In this document: in pieces, positions 30,754-37,809 of the stretch | How the letters are laid out: every line of letters starts with the position of its first letter | Position numbering within the stretch: the first letter of the stretch is position 1 | NCBI GenBank assembly: GCA_010279815.1 | Contig: QEOQ01000508.1 | Location: 6,446,930-6,484,738 of the forward strand | Length of the DNA stretch: 37,809 nucleotides | Source: Brachionus plicatilis | Taxonomy: Eukaryota > Rotifera > Eurotatoria > Ploima > Brachionidae | Direction of reading: 5' to 3' | The notes under the pieces: model-generated | What the model saw: the letters and a program-made list of their open reading frames with translations, nothing else | Database searches by the model: none | What the model was told of the DNA's origin: nothing | Position numbers and translations under genes: made by a program

Positions 30754-31971
30754 TTAATTTTCGCTTGAATCCGAACTAGAATCGCTGGTCGAGTAACTTC
30801 CACTAGTGTCATTATCGGTTAATTCATAGCTTTCATCACTTTCATCACTTTTATCACTTTTATCACTTTCATCACTGCTAGATTCTTCATTGAACTGTTC
30901 ATTTTTCGTGTAAAAATAACTAAAATCATATTTTGGCACTGTTGAATTAATATAGCTACTCAAATCATGTCGAAACTGTATCACTATTTTTTTCTCTTCG
31001 TTACTGGAAATTAAATTTAAAAAACCTTTATTACATAATTTTAATTGTGAATCTTTTTCATAGGTGACACTAATTGTCCAAAAGCTTGCCAAAAAATTTG
31101 TCGATCTTTGATCTTCAAAACAAATTACCAATTTTAAATCACAGAACCACAGACATTCAACTTTTTCGTACAAATAAATAAAATCATTTTTCTCATTGAA
31201 ATAAAACTTCAATCTACCAAAATTATCTAAAATTAATCTATACTTTCCATTAATTGATTGAATACCTTGATTTCTATTCAAATATTCGCCAGGCTTAAGG
31301 CAGCATTTTAGCTTAATAAAATCACGCAATTTTGAATTTTCGATTTTATTTTTTAGTTTGATCAAGTCTAAATTATTTAAATTAAAAATTGATCTTAGCT
31401 GATTTCGACATAGAATTTTAAGACTTTGAGGCGATGGCTTAAGACATAACACTTGAAATTTTGAATCTAAAATTTTAATTTCTTGTTTCACAGAAGTAAT
31501 TAATTTGAAATCATGAGTGCTTAGTTTTCCAATTAGATTTAAATTTTTACCAACTGTTCGGCCAACATAGAGGACGCTCTCGTTCACTGTGTCATAGCCC
31601 ACTCTGAGTGCATTATCCGGAAGCTTTGATTCAAAATTAGACCATGTGAAACAATTTGAATTCGGGAAATTTAACAAAGCAAAAGAATCAAGCTGGTAAA
31701 CTTTATTTAAATGGCAAATATCCAATTTATGTACTGACTTTTTAGCTTGACCAATTTGGTCAGTGATGCGGTTTGACGAACTCAATTTAGAGCGAGTTTT
31801 ACCAATAAGGATCAATTCACCATGCTGACTAAGGCCATGTGGGAACTTTTCTGATAAGTTGTTTTTGCTCAAGTTATTTAGACAAGTCTCTCTGGTCCAA
31901 ATACATGGTTCATAGCTTAAGATTGAACTAGAATTGTAGCAGCACGATTCGATGGTTTCTAAAAGGCTCAT
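30754..31971 (-). CDS. DM9-domain protein with lectin-like segment and acidic tail
   Basis: A single-exon 405-aa protein with no signal peptide, so probably cytosolic. Residues about 49-180 resemble a DM9 (DUF3421) pair: GELILIGKTR with KVYQLDSFALL in one half, and ALRVGYDTVNESVLYVGRT with SKFQVLCLKP in the other. DM9 proteins in molluscs and insects bind mannose-type glycans. Residues about 225-260 (LKPGEYLNRNQGIQSINGKY, RLILDNFGRLKFYF) resemble one repeat of a bulb-type (mannose-binding) lectin; this is weaker. Residues about 365-405 are almost only Ser, Asp and Glu with some Lys, rich in casein kinase II-type sites. The gene is divergent from RIIAD1 with 117 bp between start codons and a shared X-box, suggesting co-expression in ciliated cells. 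The DM9 assignment is from motif memory. Confidence 0.7.
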   Translation of the reverse strand: MSLLETIESCCYNSSSILSYEPCIWTRETCLNNLSKNNLSEKFPHGLSQHGELILIGKTRSKLSSSNRITDQIGQAKKSVHKLDICHLNKVYQLDSFALLNFPNSNCFTWSNFESKLPDNALRVGYDTVNESVLYVGRTVGKNLNLIGKLSTHDFKLITSVKQEIKILDSKFQVLCLKPSPQSLKILCRNQLRSIFNLNNLDLIKLKNKIENSKLRDFIKLKCCLKPGEYLNRNQGIQSINGKYRLILDNFGRLKFYFNEKNDFIYLYEKVECLWFCDLKLVICFEDQRSTNFLASFWTISVTYEKDSQLKLCNKGFLNLISSNEEKKIVIQFRHDLSSYINSTVPKYDFSYFYTKNEQFNEESSSDESDKSDKSDESDESYELTDNDTSGSYSTSDSSSDSSEN

Positions 31972-32088
31972 TTTAAATTTTTTTAAATTAAAAATTTAAA
32001 ATTAAGAATAATATCCTATGTTTCCATGGCAACACAATATGTTTTAAATAATTAAAAATTTCAAGTTATTTTTTACTGAAACAAAAAT
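31972..32088. promoter_or_regulatory. Bidirectional promoter with an RFX X-box
   Basis: The 117 bp between the two divergent ATGs contains GTTTCCATGGCAAC at 32020-32033. It fits the X-box consensus RYYNYY-WW-RRNRAC bound by RFX/DAF-19 factors at every position. It lies 48 bp from one start codon and 55 bp from the other, the usual distance for ciliary genes. The motif is nearly palindromic, so it can serve both directions. RIIAD1 has ciliary/sperm associations, which fits. Confidence 0.7.
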
Positions 32089-33785
32089 ATGTCGACTAGT
32101 AAAATAAATAAACCTTATGGTACTGAGGATTATGATCGAGATGCTCTAACTAATGTCCAACATTCGAAAACAAATGCAAAAAAAATTGAATTAAGAATTG
32201 AAAATGAAAAATACTTGAGGGAGCATCCTGAAATTACTCTGTTAATAAACGACTTTTTAAAGTAAGTTTATTTTTTGATTTGGATCTTTTATATAAATTA
32301 AAAATTTTGTTTTTTTAGACAAGCTTATTTGAATAAGCCGGAAAATGTCCAAGAATTTGCAGCTGGTAAGTCTTATTTTTAATTTAGAAATACATTTTTG
32401 AGGAAAAAAGAAGATTATTATCAAATTCTGTTTCATAATCGACGATCGAATTCAATAATTTCATTTACATGTTTATTTTTTAAGAGTATCCAGCAGTTTC
32501 TGATTTTAAAAATCTAAAAAAAAAACATTTCAATCCGAAAATTTTTTTTAAGTCAAAAAATTAAAGTAACTTTAGAACCGCATATTTTATTTCAAAGTTC
32601 AATTTTCTTTTAAACAAGTAAATTTCATATTTGTAAAATAATAACTAAATGTAAATAGATAAAAAAAAGTATATTGAAGTTTAATAGAATTTTATGTTTT
32701 GTCAAAAAAAATTATTAAAATTTTCTTTTAGCCAGAAAATAATCTATTTTAATTTTCAAAAATTAAAATGTGCAATAAATTGCAGCTTTTGTAGAGCTAA
32801 GAATTCGTTTGTACAAATTTGTACAATATTGTACTTTTTACAGAAATATTTTTGCAGAAAAAAAGTACAACTTTTTTACTTTTTGAACTGTAATTTTTGT
32901 AAAATTTCAAAATGCCATTCTTTTGAGATTTGGCGCCTACTGAGTTACTCCCACCTAAAACTAAAATAATCATCAGTCTAAAAAAGCTAATTTTAATGTG
33001 ATTTTAATAAATTTTCTGATAAATAATATGCTGAGGATTAAAATGGACTTCAAATCGCAATTTTATAATTAAATCGCGTTTTGTAGTATTTTTCGATGTT
33101 ATTTATATAGAATTTTTAAAGAATAATTCCAGATCTAAACGAAGAAATCAATTTTAATCAATATTTTCTTTTAAATCAACTAAATATTTAGATTCATTGA
33201 TTTGCAAAACTTGGTTAAATTTCAAGTAGAAAAAAATTTTTAGCTTTAAAGCTTTGTAGCGTATTGCCAATATCATTTCTTTTAAATATTTTTTCTATTT
33301 TTCGTTTCTTAAGCCATTAGTTCCGAATAAGTAAGTTTATAACTTTTAATTAATATAGCACATATCATTTAAATCTTGCTTAAATTTACAAGTTAGTAGT
33401 TGTAGACTTTTTGATTGAGTTCCACGATAAAAATTATTAAACCAATATTTAATAATATCAAAAAGTTCAATATATTGAGGGTTAAATTTTGTTTATCAAA
33501 AATCTATTAAAAATGGTTCAAATTTCAACAACTTTTTTTTGTAAATAATCTTTAATTATGATAATTAGAATTGGATCATAAACTTCATATTAGAAGGGAT
33601 AATTTGTGCGAGGAATTTTGTTTAAAAATTGAAATTTTTTTCTAAATTTTTATTTTTTAAAAGAATATTTTACAGAACGTGAACTGAGAGATAGAATTAA
33701 TAATTTACTCAAAGAAAAAGAAAGACAATTCGAAATCAATAAACTTGTTCAACAAATGAAAACACAAGATTTAAATAAAAATTAA
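32089..33785 (+). CDS. RIIAD1: RIIa-domain protein RIIAD1
   Basis: A small dimerisation/docking-domain protein of the type that binds A-kinase anchoring helices, found in cilia and sperm flagella. Inferred exons 32089-32261, 32319-32365 and 33664-33785 give 113 aa (human RIIAD1 is about 92). Donors are GTAAGT at both sites; acceptors are TTTTTTAG and TTAAAAG. Conserved features are RIENEKYLREHPEI, LINDFLKQAYLNKPENVQ and EFAAEYFTERELRDRI, which follow human RIIAD1 residue by residue, and a basic helical tail. The product is too short to contain any other domain. Intron 2 is 1298 nt and contains no clear gene or repeat; intron 1 is 57 nt. It is transcribed from the X-box promoter shared with the DM9 gene. 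Confidence 0.9.
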
Positions 33786-33875
33786 TTTCTTTTTTTTTAT
33801 ATTTAATAAACATTTTTGGGAAACTTTCAATTTAACTTTTCCTTCACTGTTTTGTCCAAGATACCAAGACGTAAT

Positions 33876-34382
33876 TTAGTTCTTGATCAAATCGGTAAGG
33901 ATTTTTTCAATTGACAAATTTGCGATCGATTGCGAAAAATACAATTTTTCAATGCGTTGCCCACCGACAGTTTTTAGCATTGGTAAAACGAGCAGGAGTT
34001 TTCCGAATCTGTTAGGTGGCATTGAATGTGAATTTATGTGCTGGGAGAGCATTAATTGTGCTTGGTCTTGCAAGTTCTCAATTGTTTGTGCGTCTCTGAG
34101 ACCTCTAATCTCTTTATAAACAAATTAAATACAAACAATTCTAATTGAAAAATATATTTATTTACCTGACTTGAACAAGACAATTGCTTTCAAAAATGCA
34201 AACTCATTTGGATCGATATTGAGCATTTTAAATTTCGAAAATACTTCGCTCATTAGTTTAATATTGCTTTTGTCATCGACATAATCGTTTGCGGTCAGAA
34301 ACGGATTTGCTTCCAATGGTAACGAAATTTGTAATGCAGACATTAAAAATATTTCTGACCAAGACTCCTCCAATAATATAAT
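33876..34382 (-). CDS. NR2E3: Nuclear receptor NR2E3/PNR (Hr51)-like, 3' part only
   Basis: The last two exons of a ligand-binding domain: 34382-34166 and 34111-33876 (54-nt intron, donor GTAAAT, acceptor ATAAAG), together 149 residues plus stop. The order of conserved elements is ILLEESWSEIFLMSALQISL (helices 4-5), FKMLNIDPNEFAFLKAIVLF, RGLRDAQTIENLQDQAQLML, RFGKLLLVLPMLKTV and IEKILTDLIKN (AF-2 helix). LQDQ-Q-MLSQH, RFGKLLL and the ending -LIKN match PNR/NR2E3 and insect Hr51 better than TLX/tailless. Earlier exons (DNA-binding zinc fingers, hinge, first helices) were not found in the 3.4 kb to the right edge, so a long intron carrying mobile DNA or a location beyond the window is likely. 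The stop lies 88 bp from the RIIAD1 stop, convergent. Confidence 0.88.
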
Positions 34383-36270
34383 CTTAATTAAAAAAATTAA
34401 TTAAAATTCTATTGAAAAATTCTCAAAACCCATTTTCTGGAATTGTAAAATTAAAATAAAATTTCAATACTAAAAAATTAATTTTTTCTTTTTTTATGGT
34501 AGTTGTTTTGCAAATAAAACAAAGAAAGAATAATTTTTCTTGGGTCAAATATGTGTTGATCAATTAGCAAAGCTAATGATGGAAGATTAGAAAAAAAAGG
34601 AAAATTTTCTTTTTTTTATTTAAAGTTTTTAGAAAATTAATGAAAAAATTAAAAATTCTCTTAATGATCTAACAACAGAGATAAAATACCCCAAATTATC
34701 AAAAAATTCTAAAAAATTTGCTAATATTGATTAAATTTTTTAAAAAAACTCTTTTTGAAATGTTAAATTATTTTAATTGATTAAGTGTAAAATATTTAAA
34801 ATTTGATTCCGATTCAAAAAACTTAAATTGTTAATAATATCAAATATTTTTATCCAAAAACTAGGCAATTGATTTCTATTCTTCTTTTTGTCTGATTTTA
34901 GCATCAATTTACACTCATTAAATTAAAATTTCATATTTTTTTCACATTCTTTGAAGCTACAATAAAAATTTATTAAAAATTATCATTTTACTCATATTAT
35001 TCTATTATTTTATGTTTATTCACATTATCTTTTACTTCCAATTCAGAATTCTTTTAATTCAAATACATTGTAAAAAAGCTAATCTAATTTTTTCAATTAA
35101 GAATATATGCATAAAAAAATCTGCCCTAAATATGCGACAAATTAAAAATAAAAGTTGTTAAAACCGAAAATGCAACATCCTGATACCGATATCTATAAGG
35201 ACAAGATATTCCTAAAATAGGGAAACTAAATATTTGATTTTTTATATGGCTTCAAAATAAAAATTTTTTCACCATAATTAAATTTTTGTCATCAAAAATT
35301 TTTTTTTAAAACTAATAAAGAATAACTTAACAAAACAATCATATTAAAATAGACAGATTTTTTTAATAGTTTAAATAGAATGGTGTAATTTTATGTAATT
35401 AGAACGGTTTTATTTCTGTTGGATTCTATAGAAATTGCCATCTAATAAACCTTGATAAATACTATAAAAAATTAAATTCTATAAATTGGCACGTTTCCTT
35501 AAACGTTCTTTACTTAAACATGTGATAAATTTCGTTACCCAAGTTTATCTAATTCATCCATTTTATTTTACATATTATATAAACTTAGTGATTCGATCAT
35601 TGGAATTTTCTATTTTCTACGTAAATTTACGTAAAAAATTATTATTTTTATTTTCAATCTAACTTAAATTTGGTTTAATAACTCAACGATCAGAAAAAGT
35701 TACTTTGTCTCATAGCTCTGAATGATCAGATTAATTGGATCGCGTTAAAAAGTTTTTTTTTTCATTCAAAATCTTCTCTAATTTTTACATAATGAGTTTA
35801 TTTTGGGTAAAAAGTTAAGCCGTCATATCAATGATTAAATCGTCATATAAATGATAAACAAGTTCCGGGACGGAGGCCTGGTTTACGGATACAGGTATTA
35901 TTTATAGATTAGAGAACTATTAGTTAAAATTAAAATTAACTATTAAACTAGTAATTAATTGAAATATTTGATTTAATTTAATGACGATTATATTAAATTT
36001 CATGGCTAATAAACATCATTTTTTAAACTCTTGAAAACATTTTTTTCAATTATAATTTTGATTTTTTGTAGATTTAAACATAATTTTTAATATTTTGTCA
36101 ATTTATTGTCTATGTTAAAATTACGAGAGAATATTGTTCTGAAAAAAATTCTTTAATAATTTTTCTAAGAATTATTAGGCATTGTGAATTTCGCTACTAA
36201 AAACAAAAACAAAATATTAAAAATTCAAAAGCTTAAATTATGAAGGACCAAAATATGTTCTCTAAGTTTT
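34383..36270. other. Probable long intron of the nuclear receptor gene
   Basis: AT-rich DNA with no exon I can defend. An 11-residue string resembling the pre-helix-4 region of PNR (NLPSLALLIDQ) occurs on minus near 34560-34590, but no GT donor follows it. A slightly GC-richer patch at 35865-35895 has no frame. Confidence 0.5.
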
Positions 36271-36420
36271 AGCAACTGATACATCCTTTGTATCACTAAT
36301 ATACTGGTTCTGCAAAACTCTGCAATAAATCTGCAAAACTCAGAAAATTGAAAATTTGAGATATTATATTAAAAATCTAACTGAACTCTAACTAGTGGTA
36401 CAGATGATGTATCAGTTGCT
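36271..36420. mobile_element. Short fold-back element, 150 bp
   Basis: AGCAACTGATACATC plus a TGTATCACTA-type segment on the left (36271-36300) is mirrored at 36391-36420 (CTAGTGGTACAGATGATGTA, then TCAGTTGCT). Inverted ends are about 30 bp with a few mismatches, and there is no coding capacity. It is separated from the next fold-back element by only 11 bp. Confidence 0.6.
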
Positions 36421-36431
36421 ACAATTTACAG

Positions 36432-36967
36432 TCTAGCCCATGTTAAAACATTCTTAATTTACACCACATGCGTCAAAGTTGTATTTCTAGTCTTGGATCA
36501 CGTTTAAAGTAAAGTTTTTTAATTTAATGCAGCATTAACAAAAGAGTTTCTGTTATTTTTATTATTCGATTAAAAAAAATACTAAAATTTGATTTTTAAC
36601 GCGGCATTATTTCTTAGAAAAATTTTAAATCAACTTGAAAAATTACTAAAAATTTAATTTTTAAAATATTTACCATATTTTTCAAGTCAATTTTAAATTT
36701 TTCTTAGAAATAATGCCACATCAAAAATCAAATTTTAGAATTTTTTAATAAAATAATAAAAAAATTCAGTTCTAATTTTTTTTTCGGTTTAATTTGTGAT
36801 CCTGCACCAAACGCATAATTCAAAGGAATAATTTTTATTTTTATGACTAAAACTCAATTGTTAATGCTGCATTAAATTAAAAAACTTTAATTTAAACGTG
36901 ATCCAAGACTCGAAATACAACTTTGACGCATGTGGTGTAAATTAAGAATGTTTTAACATGGGCTAGA
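36432..36967. mobile_element. Long snapback (palindromic) element, 536 bp
   Basis: The ends TCTAGCCCATGTTAAAACAT are inverted copies, and pairing continues inward with almost no mismatch for over 110 bp (…ACACCACATGCGTCAAAGTT, …AGTCTTGGATCACGTTTAAA, …AATGCAGCATTAACAA). A second inverted pair lies inside (about 36588-36650 against 36680-36740, sharing GGCATTATTTCT and ATTTGATTTTT). Nearly the whole element could fold into one hairpin. No protein is encoded. Confidence 0.85.
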
Positions 36968-37184
36968 TGGTATTTACTGCCTGCGTCAATGCTGTGTTTC
37001 GGGTTCTGAGGCTGCAATGTCGAACGAGGGAATACGGCAATTGCATTACTTTTTTTTATTTATATATAGTTTTATGTATTATAATAGAAATAAAAGAATA
37101 TACATTTGTTCCTCAGTTCAGTAATTTTTTTCTTATTTCAATATTAAGAACATAATTAATAATTACATGCCATTGTAAATATAA

Positions 37185-37532
37185 ATATTTTTTTTAACTA
37201 ATAACTATTTCCAAAGAAATCAGACGACAAAAGATATCATAGAACAGATAAGAGGAGTAAGAAACAATTTGAAGCTAAAACTGAACAAAAAATCAATTAT
37301 TTATGGATTGAAAACATCTCTAGGCGCTGAACAACATAGCCTAGACCAACTAATGGCAATGTGTAGACTAACCATCAAAATAAATAAGACAATAAACGAA
37401 CTAGTAAGCGAAAACGAGTGCATAAAATTAATCAGAGAGGGACTCGACTCGGACTCGACTCTGGTCATAAGGGCATTAACACTAGAAGCACCAACGAGTC
37501 AAAATGACTCTTTTACGATTTTTGGCTGCTAA
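37185..37532 (+). CDS. Unidentified open frame at a repeat end
   Basis: A frame open from about 37185 to the TAA at 37530-37532 has ordinary, non-AT-biased codon content from 37217 on, after a CCAAAG acceptor-like site. It encodes a mixed-charge helical protein (KDIIEQIRGVRN, LGAEQHSLDQLMAMCRL, INKTINELVSENECIKLIRE, STLVIRALTLEAPT). No motif I recognise and no ATG at the start. Its final codons run into the first unit of the 179-bp tandem repeat, so it is probably the C-terminus of a mobile-element protein such as an ORF1/gag. The function is not assigned. Confidence 0.4.
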   Translation: MFFLTNNYFQRNQTTKDIIEQIRGVRNNLKLKLNKKSIIYGLKTSLGAEQHSLDQLMAMCRLTIKINKTINELVSENECIKLIREGLDSDSTLVIRALTLEAPTSQNDSFTIFGC

Positions 37533-37809
37533 ATCAAAGTCGATTTTTGTTATTTGAGCATAATATTTTTTTTCCAGCATAAAAATAAGAATAACTTTCT
37601 AAATTAACTAAATTTAAATTAAAAAAAAATTTTTTTTTGTGCCAAATCAATTATATACTACTAGAAGCACCAACGAGTCGAAATGACTCTTTTTTTTCCG
37701 TGTTTGGCCGCTAAAATCTAAGTTTTTTTTTTGAGCATTATTTTTTTCAGCATTAAAAATAAGAATAACTTTCTAATTTCAAATAAATTTTTTTTTCAAA
37801 TTCGTTTAT
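37481..37809 (+). repeat. 179-bp direct tandem repeat with a conserved stem-loop
   Basis: Units start ACTAGAAGCACCAACGAGTC at 37481 and 37660. Both contain the stem GAGTC-(A/G)AAAT-GACTC, then TTTGGC(T/C)GCTAAA, GAGCAT, CAGCAT and AAAATAAGAATAACTTTCTAA. The second unit reaches the window edge. The arrangement suggests a duplicated 3' UTR of a retroelement whose coding end is the frame at 37185-37532. Confidence 0.75.

Noticed and set aside
32694..32969. 91-codon Cys/Phe/Lys-rich frame on plus inside RIIAD1 intron 2
   Set aside because: Cysteines have no regular spacing, the start context is poor and the frame reflects T/A-rich triplets.
34555..34600. Possible upstream LBD exon reading NLPSLALLIDQ on minus
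   Set aside because: Attractive match before ILLEE, but no GT donor follows and the upstream frame has no receptor-like sequence.
36967..37155. 62-codon frame on plus starting at the snapback boundary
   Set aside because: Begins exactly at the element edge and its second half is low-complexity; only a short GC-richer patch (36968-37050) is unusual.
1..37809. CRISPR array, operon or bacterial-type defence system
   Set aside because: No spaced direct repeats of the required form, and the genes are spliced animal genes.

Overview
The window looks like nuclear DNA from a small invertebrate, most likely a monogonont rotifer of the Brachionus type. This is an inference from four things: extreme AT richness, many very short GT-AG introns (43-70 nt), animal-specific gene families (SRSF3, TIMM50, CYP3-clan P450, NR2E3/PNR nuclear receptor, RIIAD1), and abundant non-LTR retroelement debris. 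No bacterial, viral or organellar gene organisation is visible.

Layout. 1-3.6 kb: AT-rich DNA with retroelement 3' ends and a rearranged duplication. 3.66-4.38 kb (minus): a three-exon SRSF3-like splicing factor. 5.3-6.6 kb: an element bounded by inverted repeats that contains an AT-hook reading frame, a scrap resembling an SR-gene exon, and a perfect 52-bp fold-back. 8.9 kb: a tRNA-Gln, then a second SRSF3-like gene on plus (9.1-9.8 kb). 10.5-12 kb: remnants of at least three mobile elements. 13.4-14.4 kb (minus): a delta-9 acyl-CoA desaturase. 17.0 kb: an identical second tRNA-Gln. 18.0-20.3 kb (minus): TIMM50 (five exons) and a TPR/kinesin-light-chain-like protein. 20.76-23.7 kb (minus): a young, 5'-truncated CR1/Jockey-like LINE. 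26.7-29.3 kb (minus): an eight-exon CYP3-clan P450 with a MITE-like element in intron 5. 30.75-33.8 kb: a head-to-head pair, a DM9-domain protein (minus) and RIIAD1 (plus), sharing a 117-bp promoter that contains a consensus RFX X-box. 33.9-34.4 kb (minus): the last two recognised exons of an NR2E3/PNR/Hr51-type nuclear receptor. 36.3-37.8 kb: two fold-back elements and the end of an unidentified repeat family.

The genes are ordinary single-copy eukaryotic genes, not an operon or a pathway island. The clearest functional link is the shared X-box promoter of the DM9/RIIAD1 pair, which predicts joint expression in ciliated cells. The clearest evolutionary story is the pair of SRSF3-like paralogs with different intron content plus a possible third fragment between them. 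I did not find a convincing previously undescribed system. The best leads are the X-box bidirectional promoter, the element carrying an AT-hook frame, the long snapback element, and a recurrent hairpin-plus-AATA tail marking retroelement 3' ends. Exon joins were inferred by eye from splice signals, reading frame and remembered family conservation, and have not been checked against transcripts.
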